Assembly (NCBI RefSeq): GCF_002232035.1
Contig: NZ_NKXR01000001.1
Span: 8,574 to 72,573 of the forward strand
Source of the DNA: Collinsella sp. TF06-26
GTDB taxonomy: Bacteria; Actinomycetota; Coriobacteriia; Coriobacteriales; Coriobacteriaceae
Direction: 5' to 3'
Length of the DNA stretch: 64,000 bases
In this document: one piece after another, positions 50,338 to 58,991 of the stretch
How the letters are laid out: every line of letters begins with the position of its first letter
How positions within the stretch are numbered: position 1 is the first letter of the stretch
Notes under the pieces: model-generated
What the model was told of the DNA's origin: nothing
The model's database searches: none
Seen by the model: the letters and a program-made list of their open reading frames with translations, nothing else
Position numbers and translations under genes: made by a program

Positions 50338-50784
50338 TTACTCGGCGAGCTGCTTTAGCACATCGCAGGCGATGTCGACGGCGTCGTCGATGCAGCCGGG
50401 GCAGCTGCGGAGCGGACCCTGGTCCGATCCGACGCCTTTGAGCGTGCCGCAGACGGTCGTGGTGTTCTTCTCGCCAAAGCGCTTGGCAATCTCGCGCGAC
50501 AGCTTGTAGGTCTGGCCCTTGGTCTTGGGGTTCTCCATACCGTCGCTCATCACAAAGCCCATGATGGCCACGGCGCCCGAGATGGCGCCGCAGGTCTCGG
50601 TCATGCCGCCCATGCCGGCGCCAAAGCCCTCGGTGAGGGTAAAGGCGATCTGGGGGTCGAGCCCCACAGCGGGCGCGAGCGTGCAAGCGACAGCCTGGGC
50701 GCAGTTAAAGCCGCGGGCGTGGTACTCGGCAGCCTGAGCCTGGCAGGCGGCAGTGTTGAGCTGGGTGGTATCGATCTGCTTCAT
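50338..50784 (-). CDS. C-GCAxxG-C-C family redox protein
   Basis: Small protein of the C_GCAxxG_C_C family (PF09719), common in anaerobes and thought to carry redox cysteines or a metal; function is not established. GFNCAQAV near residue 25, MTETCGAISGAVAIMG near 60 and SCPGCIDDAV near 128 give the cysteine pattern that names the family. The 148 residues start at ATG 50784 behind AAGGAGA; ATG 50802 (MNKETT) is an alternative. No signal peptide. It stands alone. Confidence 0.85.
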   Translation of the reverse strand: MKQIDTTQLNTAACQAQAAEYHARGFNCAQAVACTLAPAVGLDPQIAFTLTEGFGAGMGGMTETCGAISGAVAIMGFVMSDGMENPKTKGQTYKLSREIAKRFGEKNTTTVCGTLKGVGSDQGPLRSCPGCIDDAVDIACDVLKQLAE

Positions 50785-51018
50785 CGTTGTCTCCTTGTTC
50801 ATGGTGTACCCGCCTATGGTACCCTTGCCGGCGCATTCGCTTATCGAGACCGCAGTGCATATCTCATTGTTTTTCGCCATCGAACACTTTCTTAAGATTT
50901 GGGACAAATAAACCTGATTAATTTGTCCCATAACCTATCGGCGGGATGGGTTGAGAGGGGTGCGGGGTAGCGGTATCGTGAACCGAATAAAAACAAAACC
51001 CAAGTAAGGGAGTTGGAT
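50785..51018. other. Divergent spacer with CTTAAG repeat, copy B
   Basis: Contains the start region of the C-GCAxxG-C-C gene, the repeat at 50891-50930 and the metY leader. The leader has AAGGGAG but no SAM riboswitch or T-box that I can recognise. Confidence 0.45.
50891..50930. repeat. CTTAAGATTTGGGACAAA repeat, copy B
   Basis: A 40-base unit nearly identical to 38516-38555; the arms GGGACAAA and TTTGTCCC are fully conserved and only loop bases differ. It lies upstream of both flanking genes rather than downstream. Confidence 0.85.
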
Positions 51019-52302
51019 ATGAGCGAGCAGACCATCGGTACTACATGTGTTCAGGGCGGCTATCACCCGGGCGACGCGGAGCCGCGCCAGGTGCCCATCT
51101 ACCAGTCCACCACGTGGAAGTACGACACGTCCGAGCACATGGGCAAGCTGTTTGACCTGGAGGAGTCTGGTTACTTCTACAGCCGTTTGCAGAACCCCAC
51201 GTGCGATCTCGTTGCCGCCAAGATCTGCGAGATGGAGGGCGGCACCGCTGCGATGCTCACGAGCTCGGGCATGGCTGCGAATTTCCTCGCGATCTTTAAC
51301 GTGGTCGGTGCCGGCGATCATGTGGTCGCGAGCTCTGCCATTTACGGCGGTACGTATAACCTGCTCGCCCACACCATGGGCCGCATGGGCGTGACCTGCA
51401 CGTTCGTTGCCCCCGGCTGCACCGACGAGGAGCTCGAGGCGGCATTTGAGCCCAATACCAAGCTCGTCTTTGGCGAGACGATCGCCAACCCCGCCCTCGC
51501 CGTGCTCGATATTGAGCGCTTTGCCAAGGCCGCACATGACCACGGCGTGCCGCTGATGGTCGACAACACCTTCCCGACGCCCGTGATGTGCCGTCCCTTT
51601 GAGTGGGGCGCCGACATCGTTACGCACTCCACCACCAAGTACATGGATGGACATGCTGCCTACCTGGGCGGCGTGATTGTCGACCACGGCCAGTTTGACT
51701 GGATGGCCCATGCGGACAAGTTCCCGGGTCTCACCACGCCTGACGAGAGCTACCACGGCGTGACCTATGCCGAGAAGTTCGGTCGCGAGGGTGCCTTCAT
51801 TACCAAGGCAACCGCTCAGCTCATGCGCGACCTCGGCCCCATGCAGAACCCGCAGGCGGCGTTTTTCCTGAATAGCTCGCTCGAGAGCCTGCATGTGCGT
51901 ATGCCGCGTCATTGTGAGAACGGCCTGGCCGTTGCTAAGTTCCTGCAGAGCCATCCCAAGGTGCGCTTTGTGAGCTATCCGGGCCTGGAGGGCGATAAGT
52001 ACTATGACCTGGCTCAGAAGTACATGCCCAACGGTACCTGCGGCGTCGTGAGCTTTGGCTTTAACGGTGGTCGCGCGGCGGCCGAGACCTTTATGAAGAG
52101 CCTTAAACTCGCCCAGATCGCCACGCATGTGGCCGATGCTCGCACTTGCTGCCTGCATCCCGCTAATGCCACGCATCGCCAGATGAACGATGAGGAGCTC
52201 ATCGCCTGTGGCATCTCCGCCGACATGGTGCGCCTGTCGTGCGGCCTCGAGGATACGGCCGATCTGATTGCCGACCTTGAGCAGGCACTCGAGCAGTGCT
52301 AG
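51019..52302 (+). CDS. O-acetylhomoserine sulfhydrylase-type PLP enzyme
   Basis: Cys/Met metabolism PLP-dependent enzyme of the MetY/MetB family; probably makes homocysteine from O-acetylhomoserine and sulfide, though gamma-lyase activity is possible. QVPIYQSTTWKYDTSE near residue 24, YSRLQNPTCDLV near 54, SSGMAANFLAIFNVVGAGDHVV near 80, the PLP-lysine motif HSTTKYMDGHAA near 205, and the C-terminal RLSCGLEDTADLIADLEQAL are clear. The length is 427 residues. ATG 51019 follows AAGGGAG. A strong terminator ends the unit. Confidence 0.88.
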   Translation: MSEQTIGTTCVQGGYHPGDAEPRQVPIYQSTTWKYDTSEHMGKLFDLEESGYFYSRLQNPTCDLVAAKICEMEGGTAAMLTSSGMAANFLAIFNVVGAGDHVVASSAIYGGTYNLLAHTMGRMGVTCTFVAPGCTDEELEAAFEPNTKLVFGETIANPALAVLDIERFAKAAHDHGVPLMVDNTFPTPVMCRPFEWGADIVTHSTTKYMDGHAAYLGGVIVDHGQFDWMAHADKFPGLTTPDESYHGVTYAEKFGREGAFITKATAQLMRDLGPMQNPQAAFFLNSSLESLHVRMPRHCENGLAVAKFLQSHPKVRFVSYPGLEGDKYYDLAQKYMPNGTCGVVSFGFNGGRAAAETFMKSLKLAQIATHVADARTCCLHPANATHRQMNDEELIACGISADMVRLSCGLEDTADLIADLEQALEQC

Positions 52303-52371
52303 GCTAGCGTTCGCATAAGGCGCCGATGCTGGCAGAAAGCTTCGGCGACCTTTCGTTCCGATTCCGTAGGC

Positions 52372-52417
52372 GGGACCCCAATCGCGACTGTTTGTAGGCG
52401 ATTGGGGCCCCGTTTTT
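52372..52417 (+). terminator. Terminator after the sulfhydrylase gene
   Basis: GGGACCCCAATCGC pairs with GCGATTGGGGCCCC (one mismatch), 12-base loop, then five T. Confidence 0.88.
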
Positions 52418-52443
52418 GCGTTGCGCCACTCGAAAGGATGGAT

Positions 52444-53748
52444 ATGGAGAAAACCGCAGAGCAGCTGCGCCGCGAGCACATTGCCCTTGAGGGCGAAACC
52501 CATGGCAAGAACAAATGGGCGATTCTGTTTACCGTGCTCATCATGACGTTTATGTCGTGTCTGGATTCGACCGTCGTGACCGTGGCGTTGCCCGTGATGC
52601 AAAAGGAGCTGGGCGTGGGCCTCGACCGCATCCAGCTGGTGAGCTCGGTGTACCTGCTTGCGACATGCGTGTCTATGCTGCCGTTTGGCCGCTTGGGCGA
52701 CGTGCGCGGCAAGGTGGGCGTATTCCAGCTGGGCGTAATCGTTTTTACGGCCGGCTCGCTGCTTTGCGGCCTTTCGAGTTCGCTCGAAGTTCTTATTCTG
52801 GCACGCATTGTTCAGGGCGTCGGTTGCGCGGCGGCCATGGCCAACAACATGGGAATCATCACCGAGTCGTTTCCGGCGCGCGAGCGCGGTCGTGCTATGG
52901 GTATCCTCGCGACCTTTGTGGCCCTCGGCATGATGTGCGGCCCCGTGCTGGGCGGCATGCTGGTGGCAAGCTTTCCCTGGGAGAGCATCTTCCTCATCAA
53001 CCTGCCCATTGGCGTCATCTCGTTTATCGTGGGGCTTTACACACTGCCGCATGTTAAGCCGGAGGCCGGCGAGCGCCCCATGTCGCTGGCGGAGGCCGCG
53101 CGTCGCTGCTTTGCGAGTTCGGCTTTTACGATTAACTTGGCATGCATGCTTATTGTGTTTATCGGCATCGGTGCATCTGAGTTTGTGCTGCCGTTCTATT
53201 TCCAGGATGCCCATGGCTTTAGCTCCGATATTTCCGGACTGCTCTTTTTGGCGCTGCCGATGGTGAATGCCTTTATCGGGCCGCTTTCGGGTACGGTTTC
53301 GGACCGTGTTGGCTGCGAGGGTCCCACGGCGGTCGGCCTGGGTGTGTACGTATGCGGTCTCTTTGCGGTAAGCACGCTCGACGAGCACTCCTCCATCCCT
53401 GTGATCGTGTGCTGTGTCGCGTTTATGTCGTGCGGCACGTCGATTTTCCAGAGCCCCAATAACTCCCTGTACATGGGCTCGGCTCCGCGCGAAGCGCTCG
53501 GTTTTGCTGGCAGCTTGGGCAGTTTGGCGCGCTACGCCGGCATGGCACTCGGTATTACGGTGGCGTCGAATATCCTGTATGGGCAGATGAGCGTGGCGAT
53601 GGGCGAGGCCGTGACCAGTTTCGTTGCAGGCCGTCCGGATGTGTTCTTATTCGGCTTTCGCTCGGTGTTCTACGTGCTCATGGCTGTGGCCGCTGTGGGC
53701 TTTGCGCTCGCCATGGTGCGTTTGGTGAAGATGCGCGCCCGCCATTAG
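52444..53748 (+). CDS. MFS transporter, drug:H+ antiporter family (DHA2-like)
   Basis: Major facilitator with 12-14 membrane spans; resembles EmrB/QacA-type exporters. After a polar 25-residue N-terminus, LDSTVVTVALPVMQKELG (residues 38-55) is the DHA2 motif in span 1, GRLGDVRGKVGVFQLG near 80 is motif A, RIVQGVGCAAAMANNMGII near 120 is motif B, and GPVLGGMLVASFPWESIFLINLPIG near 160 is motif C plus the DHA2 motif. The substrate is unknown. ATG 52444 is favoured (GAAAGG 6 bases upstream); 52438 is too close. No TetR regulator is adjacent. Confidence 0.85.
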   Translation: MEKTAEQLRREHIALEGETHGKNKWAILFTVLIMTFMSCLDSTVVTVALPVMQKELGVGLDRIQLVSSVYLLATCVSMLPFGRLGDVRGKVGVFQLGVIVFTAGSLLCGLSSSLEVLILARIVQGVGCAAAMANNMGIITESFPARERGRAMGILATFVALGMMCGPVLGGMLVASFPWESIFLINLPIGVISFIVGLYTLPHVKPEAGERPMSLAEAARRCFASSAFTINLACMLIVFIGIGASEFVLPFYFQDAHGFSSDISGLLFLALPMVNAFIGPLSGTVSDRVGCEGPTAVGLGVYVCGLFAVSTLDEHSSIPVIVCCVAFMSCGTSIFQSPNNSLYMGSAPREALGFAGSLGSLARYAGMALGITVASNILYGQMSVAMGEAVTSFVAGRPDVFLFGFRSVFYVLMAVAAVGFALAMVRLVKMRARH

Positions 53749-53779
53749 CGTGTTGGGAGGCCGTCTGCCACGATTCGCG

Positions 53780-53826
53780 CCGTCCCAAAAAGACTGGTTT
53801 GTGGTGCGATGTGGCTTGTGGGACGG
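53780..53826. other. Inverted repeat between MFS gene and xpt
   Basis: CCGTCCCA at 53780-53787 pairs with TGGGACGG at 53819-53826 around 31 bases. No T run follows. It could be a weak terminator of the transporter gene or part of the xpt leader. It does not fit a purine riboswitch. Confidence 0.4.
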
Positions 53827-53905
53827 GCGGGGGTCGGTCCGTGGTAGACTATCGAACAACGTTTATTAATCGCGCGGTATCGTTGCCGCGAGAAGGGGTT
53901 GCGCC

Positions 53906-54484
53906 ATGCAGGAGCTTGAGGATCGTATTCGCCATGACGGCATCGTAAAGGCCGGTAACGTCCTTAAGGTTGATGCCTTCCTCAACCACCAGTGCGACGT
54001 TGAGCTGTTCGATCACATGGGCGCTGAGTGGGCCCGTCTGTTCGAGGGCGTCGAGATCAACAAGATCCTGACGATCGAGGCTTCGGGCATTGGCATGGCC
54101 TGCATTGCAGCTCAGCATTTTGGCGGCGTGCCGGTGGTCTTTGCCAAGAAGGCCCAGTCCATTAACCTCGACGGCGAGCAGTATGCCACGACCATCTACT
54201 CCTTTACCAAGCAGAAGGAGTACCCGGTCATCGTGGGCAAGCGCTTCCTGTCCGAGGGCGATAAGGTCCTAATCATCGATGACTTCCTGGCCAACGGCTG
54301 CGCACTTGAGGGCCTTATCAAGATCTGTGAGGCCGCGGGTGCCGAGGTTGCTGGCATTGGCATTGCGGTGGAGAAAGGCTTCCAGGGTGGTGGCGATAAG
54401 CTCCGCGAGCGCGGCTTCCGCGTTGAGAGCCTGGCTCGCATTGCCGATATGGACTGCGAGAACGGCGAGATCACCTTCGCCTAA
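53906..54484 (+). CDS. xpt: Xpt, xanthine phosphoribosyltransferase
   Basis: Salvage enzyme converting xanthine and PRPP to [34 protein letters not shown] (family N-terminus, split: residues 1-31), [17 protein letters not shown] near 52, [11 protein letters not shown] near 78, and the PRPP loop [20 protein letters not shown] near 122-141 identify Xpt rather than other PRTases. The length of 192 residues is typical. A TAGACTAT stretch near 53845 may be the -10 region. No purine riboswitch or permease gene accompanies it. A strong terminator follows. Confidence 0.93.
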   Translation: MQELEDRIRHDGIVKAGNVLKVDAFLNHQCDVELFDHMGAEWARLFEGVEINKILTIEASGIGMACIAAQHFGGVPVVFAKKAQSINLDGEQYATTIYSFTKQKEYPVIVGKRFLSEGDKVLIIDDFLANGCALEGLIKICEAAGAEVAGIGIAVEKGFQGGGDKLRERGFRVESLARIADMDCENGEITFA

Positions 54485-54511
54485 GCGCGCAACACAAGCG
54501 ATTGGTATGCG

Positions 54512-54548
54512 ATGTGACAAAGGGACTGTCCCTTTGTCACATTTTTTT
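54512..54548 (+). terminator. Terminator after xpt
   Basis: ATGTGACAAAGGGA pairs perfectly with TCCCTTTGTCACAT (14 bp) around CTG, followed by six T. Its sequence echoes the GGGACAAA repeats. Confidence 0.9.
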
Positions 54549-54568
54549 GTATGAGGGGAGGTGCTGAT

Positions 54569-54949
54569 ATGGACGAGAACAAGATGGAATGGCGCGAGTA
54601 TGCGCGCTATGCCGAGATGTCGGCCGAGGAGTTGGCGCGCGATTGCGAGGTGCAGGTGTTTCGTGCGACGGGTCCGGGCGGGCAGGGCGTGAACACGACG
54701 GACTCGGCGGTGCGTATGAAGCATGGGCCCACGGGGATTGTTGTGACGGCGCGCGAGAGCCGTAGTCAGTTTCAGAATCGCGCGAGCTGCCTGCGTAAGC
54801 TGCGCGCAGAGCTTGAGCGTCGTGGCCGTCCGCCGCGCCGTCGCGTCAAGACCAAAGTGCCCCAGCGATCGCGCCAGCGCAGGCTCAACGACAAGCACTT
54901 CAATGCGATTAAAAAGGCTAACCGTCGCAAGCCGGGCGGGGAGGAATGA
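54569..54949 (+). CDS. Small GGQ release-factor-like protein (ArfB/PrfH-like)
   Basis: A 126-residue protein made only of the catalytic class I release-factor domain: [21 protein letters not shown] (GGQ near residue 42) and a basic C-terminus ([20 protein letters not shown]). ArfB/YaeJ frees stalled ribosomes by hydrolysing peptidyl-tRNA, and PrfH repairs or releases damaged ribosomes; length and lack of the codon-reading domain fit this group. ATG 54569 follows GGGGAGG; the upstream ATG 54551 overlaps the ribosome site. It is followed by a 27-bp inverted repeat. Confidence 0.82.
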   Translation: MDENKMEWREYARYAEMSAEELARDCEVQVFRATGPGGQGVNTTDSAVRMKHGPTGIVVTARESRSQFQNRASCLRKLRAELERRGRPPRRRVKTKVPQRSRQRRLNDKHFNAIKKANRRKPGGEE

Positions 54950-54958
54950 TCTTCTCAA

Positions 54959-55029
54959 TAAGTTGCGGTGAAATAGGGACTGTTTCGCGGCTTTAACTGC
55001 ATAAACAGTCCCTATTTCACCGCAACTTA
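54959..55029. repeat. Perfect 27-bp inverted repeat
   Basis: Arm 54959-54985 (TAAGTTGCGGTGAAATAGGG, then ACTGTTT) is the exact complement of 55003-55029. It lies between the convergent GGQ and lipid kinase genes. There is no T run. A degenerate relative is at 34081-34145. Confidence 0.88.
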
Positions 55030-55036
55030 GGTGGGG

Positions 55037-55999
55037 TTAGCGGGTTGGGTGCCAGACTTGGAGGGCGCCGGGTAGGATGTCGACTTCGATGCGCGAGGCG
55101 ACGATGGGCTCGCCGTCGGCCTGGATGGGGTAGTCGGGCTCCTCAAAAGTTAGCTCGGCATGGCGGCAGCGGCGCATGCGAACCGGTGGCAACTTGGTAT
55201 GGTGGCCGTCCTTGGCCGAAAGGAACATAGGCAGGGCTACCGCGCGAGGGACGGGGCCGCAGGCGTAGCAGACGTCGAGCATGCCGTCGCAGGGGTCGGC
55301 ATCGGGGCAGATGCGATAGCCCGAGCCATAGGTAGGACCAAGCTGAATCGCCATGATGATCGCCCTCACGCGCTCGGCGGGCGCGCCGTCAAAGCTGACT
55401 GTCATGGGGTGGCTGCGATAGCGCAGGCCAAACTGCTCAAGTCCCGAAAGGGTGTAGAGCGGAGCACCCGTCAAGCCGGTCTTTTTGCGCAGCTCGGTGG
55501 TGCCAAGGCCGATGGCGGCATCGATGCCGACCGAGAGCGTCTGGTCGTAATACTCGACGATCGCCTCGCCGCTGCCGCTTGCGGGGTTCCATGAGCGAAT
55601 CCGCCCGATGTCCTGACGCTGCAGCTCACAGGTGAGTAGCGCGCCAAAATCCTTGCCGGAGAAATCTTCGATATCGAGCGTCTGGGCAAAATCGTTGCCG
55701 GAGCCCACGGGCAGGACGGCAAGAGCGGGGCGGGCGTCCTCCTTTTGCGTCATAAGCCCGTTGACGACTTCGTGGATCACGCCGTCGCCGCCGAGTGCGA
55801 TAACGGTGCGATAGCCCTGAGCCTGTGCGGCAAGCTCCTTGGCGTGTCCCATGTGCTCGGTTAGCACCAGGTCAAACTGGGATGCGCGCGCGGTCATATC
55901 TAAAAAGCGCTGCAGGCGCTCGGCAACCTCGCGCGCGGCGCCCGACTGGGCGGCGGGGTTGGCGATGATGAGCGTGCGGCCAAAATCAGTTGCGTGCAT
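55037..55999 (-). CDS. Diacylglycerol/lipid kinase family protein (YegS/DgkB-like)
   Basis: Lipid kinase of the DAGK catalytic family, probably phosphorylating diacylglycerol or a related lipid at the membrane. IIANPAAQSGAA at residues 10-21 is the nucleotide-site motif; VIALGGDGVIHEVVNGL near 66-82 has the conserved GGDG; LPVGSGNDFAQTL near 98 and PDADPCDGMLDVCYAC near 230 are also typical. There are 320 residues from ATG 55999 after GGGAG; longer forms with an extra 24 residues are possible. It lies 14 bases downstream of the CLC stop on the same strand. Confidence 0.87.
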   Translation of the reverse strand: MHATDFGRTLIIANPAAQSGAAREVAERLQRFLDMTARASQFDLVLTEHMGHAKELAAQAQGYRTVIALGGDGVIHEVVNGLMTQKEDARPALAVLPVGSGNDFAQTLDIEDFSGKDFGALLTCELQRQDIGRIRSWNPASGSGEAIVEYYDQTLSVGIDAAIGLGTTELRKKTGLTGAPLYTLSGLEQFGLRYRSHPMTVSFDGAPAERVRAIIMAIQLGPTYGSGYRICPDADPCDGMLDVCYACGPVPRAVALPMFLSAKDGHHTKLPPVRMRRCRHAELTFEEPDYPIQADGEPIVASRIEVDILPGALQVWHPTR

Positions 56000-56085
56000 G
56001 GGGCGACTCCCGGCGTGTGGCATGACGGTGCGGTCGCGCTCAGGTCGAATTGCCCCCGATTGTGGCTGCACGGCGATTATTACAT

Positions 56086-57507
56086 CTACTCTATCAGGTC
56101 GTTGTGGCGCTCGATAGCATCCGCTACCGTACCGCCCTCATCCACAATAAGCGAACGGCGCTTGGGTGAGATGATGCGCTGGGCAGGGTACACGCCGCGG
56201 TGTCCGCCGGTTAGGTAGCTGATAAAGGCCACGATGACAAAGAACCCGGCGGCCGTGCCGTGGAACAGGTCGATGGCCATCATGCAGGTGGTGATGGGCA
56301 CGTTGAGGCCGGCGCAGAACACGCCGAGCATGCCGAGAGCCGCCAGAAAACTGGGTTCAAGCCCGGTAAGGCAACCGATCCAGCCACCGAGTGCCGCACC
56401 GATGCCAAACAGGGGCGTGACCTCGCCGCCTTGGAAGCCCGCGCCCAGGGTAAGCGCTGTGACGACCAACTTGATGGCTGCGTCCGCCAGGGTGGTGTTA
56501 CCTGCAAATCCTGCGCCGGAAAGCCACGTGGAAAGGCCGGCGTAGTCCCAGGCGTCGAGGAGGGCATAGGCGGTCAAAACCACGAGTGCGCCTATGAGTG
56601 CGCGGACGAGGTAATTGGTGATAAAGCGACCGTACAGGCTTTTGACGGTTCGAACCGACCAGGCAAAGAGGCGTGCCGTCAGGCCGAAGATAATGGCGCT
56701 GATAACAACGATGACAACCGTTCGTGGTGTCATGTTGGGAACGCTGGCGATGACATTCGCCTCGTACTCGGTTCCCAAGGCAAGCGACGTAAAGTAGCCG
56801 GTAAACGAGGCGACCAGGCAGTAGATGCCCGCGGTGTAGTCGATCTTGCCGATAAAGCACATCTCCATGCCAAAGAAAGCTCCAGCAAGGGGCGAGCCGA
56901 ATACGGCGCCAAAGGCCGACGAGATGCCGGCGAGCATGAGGTCGTGGTGGTCATGTTTTTTGAGGTGGGCGAGGTTCGAGATGTTGCTGGCGATGGTGCC
57001 GCCAATCTGCACCGCGGCCCCCTCGCGACCGGCAGATCCGCCCGTTAGGTGCGTGAGCGTGGAGCAGACGAAGGTAAGGACGGCCATGCGCATATGGATG
57101 AGACGTGTGCTCAGAGCGGAGTCGATGACCAGGTTGTTACCGCGTTTGGCGGCAAGGCCGTGGTTTTTGTACACCCATGCGGTGGCAACGCCCACAACAG
57201 GAAGCAAGGCGTAGACCCACGCGTGGTGCTCGCGATAGTCGGTCGCGATATTCAGCGAGGCCAAAAACGCCCAAGCGGCAACGCCCATGGCGAGCGAGAC
57301 GATGACGACGAGCGCGAGCAACTTGGCGCTCGCGAGTAGGTTGCGGGCGTTGCGGCGCGTGTCGGCAGCCAAGAGATGCTCGGAGCGGGTGAGCTGTTGC
57401 CTGCCTGCCATGATGACGTCATTAAGGGAGAAAAAGCCGCCGTCGTCGAGCGACTGGGAATGATCCTGCGCCTCGTTTGCGCTTTCGGGTTTGTCGGTAT
57501 AAGCCAT
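56086..57507 (-). CDS. CLC family anion channel/antiporter, CLC-F-like motifs
   Basis: Polytopic CLC transporter of 473 residues. The N-terminal 60 residues are polar. The gating glutamate lies in GGSAGREGAAVQIGG near residue 157, SSAFGAVFGSPLAGAFFGMEM near 195, and GAGFQGGEVTPLFGIGAALGG near 368. The first selectivity loop reads RGNNLVID instead of the GSGIP of chloride-type CLCs. GREG(x)AVQ with GNN resembles the fluoride/proton antiporter (CLC-F) branch, but fluoride specificity is inferred. No CBS domains, no fluoride riboswitch seen upstream. It is in tandem with the lipid kinase. Confidence 0.85.
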   Translation of the reverse strand: MAYTDKPESANEAQDHSQSLDDGGFFSLNDVIMAGRQQLTRSEHLLAADTRRNARNLLASAKLLALVVIVSLAMGVAAWAFLASLNIATDYREHHAWVYALLPVVGVATAWVYKNHGLAAKRGNNLVIDSALSTRLIHMRMAVLTFVCSTLTHLTGGSAGREGAAVQIGGTIASNISNLAHLKKHDHHDLMLAGISSAFGAVFGSPLAGAFFGMEMCFIGKIDYTAGIYCLVASFTGYFTSLALGTEYEANVIASVPNMTPRTVVIVVISAIIFGLTARLFAWSVRTVKSLYGRFITNYLVRALIGALVVLTAYALLDAWDYAGLSTWLSGAGFAGNTTLADAAIKLVVTALTLGAGFQGGEVTPLFGIGAALGGWIGCLTGLEPSFLAALGMLGVFCAGLNVPITTCMMAIDLFHGTAAGFFVIVAFISYLTGGHRGVYPAQRIISPKRRSLIVDEGGTVADAIERHNDLIE

Positions 57508-57718
57508 ACGTTCCTCTTTTGGGTTGCAACACGAGCATTATAGAACGTGCCATACGTGACAAACCGGCAGGTTGGTTTTGGTTTTGTTTCGCGGCTTGCG
57601 GCCGACAGATGTATTCGCGGCCGCGGGCGAGGTCTTGAGCAGGCGGCGAGGGATTATACTGAGATAAACATAAAGAATCGGCGCTTTTGTTGCGCGCCGC
57701 AGCATGCTAGAGGTGCAT
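57508..57718. other. Divergent promoter region between CLC gene and moeA
   Basis: A 211-base spacer with no gene. GGGATTATACTGAG near 57650 contains TTATACT, a good -10 candidate for moeA. I see no Moco (molybdenum cofactor) riboswitch structure. Confidence 0.4.
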
Positions 57719-58981
57719 ATGGCTGAGAAACTCATTCCGTTGGAGGACGCACAGGCGATCGTCTTGTCGCACGTGAATCGCACCGAAGTTGTCGAGATTC
57801 CCGTGTGGCAGGCCGTCGGTCTTCCCTTGGCAGAGGACGCGGTGGCCGATATCGACATCTCGCCGTTTGCCAACAGCGCTATGGACGGATATGCCGTGCG
57901 CTCGGCGGATTTGGCGCAGGCATCTGGTGAGGCGCCGGTGACGCTCGACGTTATCGGACACGAGGCCGCGGGCCATGTGTTTGAGGGCACAATTGGCGCG
58001 GGCGAGACGGTCCGCATCATGACGGGCGCGCCGGTGCCCGAAGGTGCCGATGCCGTGGTGAAATACGAGATCGTTGATGTGCTCGACGGCGATGGCAACG
58101 AGGGCTCGCGTGTGAGGTTCTCGGCGCCTGCCAAGGTGGGGGAGAACGTTCGCTCTGCCGCCGAGGAGGCGCATGCCGGCGATATCGTGATGCGTGTCGG
58201 CGAGGTTGTGGCACCGGCGGGCGCCGGCTTGCTGGCGAGCTCCGGGTATGCGAGCGTGAAGGTGCATGCCGCTCCGCGCGTGGGCATTATCTCGCTGGGG
58301 ACGGAACTGGTCACGCCGAGTAAGGTACCGGCGCGCGGTCAGATTCGCGATTCCAACTCGTCGGCGTTGATGGCCGAGGCGCTCGATGCAGGAGCCGAGC
58401 CCGTGTTCTACGGCATTGCGCCCGATGATGAGCAGGCGATTGCCGAGCTGGTGCATCGTGCCGTGCAGGAGTGCGATTTTGTCATTACGAGCGGTGGCGC
58501 CTCGGCGGGCGATTACGATTTCGTGACGGCGCTCGTCCGGCGCGAGGGCGAGGTGCTGTTTGACCGCATCTCGATGCGTCCGGGCAAGGCCATCACGTTT
58601 GGCTTGCTCGGCGGCAAGCCGTATCTGGGGCTTTCGGGCAATCCCGCGGCGGCGTATGTGGGCTTTGAGATGCTCGCGCGCCCGGCGATTCGCAAGATGC
58701 GCGGTTTTGCCGAGGGGGCGCGTCCCGTGCAGCAGGCGACGCTCACGCACGGCGTGAAAAAGCGACAGCATCGCCGCTTCTTCGATCGCGCCACGGTTTT
58801 GCGCGACTCCGAGACCGGTGAGCTGTTGGTGACCGAGGCCAAGACGCAGAATTCGGCGTTGCTCGGCACGATGCAGCGGGCCAACTGCCTGTTGCGTATT
58901 GACGAAGGTCCGTGCGAGCTCAAGGCGGGCGACGTCGTGGATGTCGTGCGTGTCGACCTGCCTGAGGGCGCCGTGTTGTAG
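57719..58981 (+). CDS. moeA: MoeA, molybdopterin molybdenumtransferase
   Basis: Inserts molybdenum into adenylated molybdopterin, the last general step of cofactor synthesis. SPFANSAMDGYAVRSADL near residue 50, IMTGAPVPEGADAVV near 101, LGTELVTPSK near 197, ITSGGASAGDYDFV near 258 and KPYLGLSGNPAAAYVGFE near 300 are MoeA blocks. The length is 420 residues. ATG 57719 follows AGAGGTG. mogA follows after 10 bases and the molybdate transporter follows further down, giving one molybdenum region. Confidence 0.94.
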   Translation: MAEKLIPLEDAQAIVLSHVNRTEVVEIPVWQAVGLPLAEDAVADIDISPFANSAMDGYAVRSADLAQASGEAPVTLDVIGHEAAGHVFEGTIGAGETVRIMTGAPVPEGADAVVKYEIVDVLDGDGNEGSRVRFSAPAKVGENVRSAAEEAHAGDIVMRVGEVVAPAGAGLLASSGYASVKVHAAPRVGIISLGTELVTPSKVPARGQIRDSNSSALMAEALDAGAEPVFYGIAPDDEQAIAELVHRAVQECDFVITSGGASAGDYDFVTALVRREGEVLFDRISMRPGKAITFGLLGGKPYLGLSGNPAAAYVGFEMLARPAIRKMRGFAEGARPVQQATLTHGVKKRQHRRFFDRATVLRDSETGELLVTEAKTQNSALLGTMQRANCLLRIDEGPCELKAGDVVDVVRVDLPEGAVL

Positions 58982-58991
58982 GAGGAATGCT

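Noticed and set aside
50931..51018. SAM riboswitch or T-box before the sulfhydrylase gene
   Set aside because: The leader is under 90 bases and lacks the conserved cores of either element.
50935..53388. Open frame of 817 codons on the minus strand
   Set aside because: Antisense to the sulfhydrylase and MFS genes, which have clear motifs. No ribosome site or domain.
53749..53905. Purine riboswitch before xpt
   Set aside because: The conserved loop sequences and three-way junction pattern were not found; only a simple inverted repeat is seen.
57508..57718. Fluoride or molybdenum-cofactor riboswitch between the CLC gene and moeA
   Set aside because: Neither the fluoride aptamer core nor the Moco RNA pattern could be recognised on either strand.
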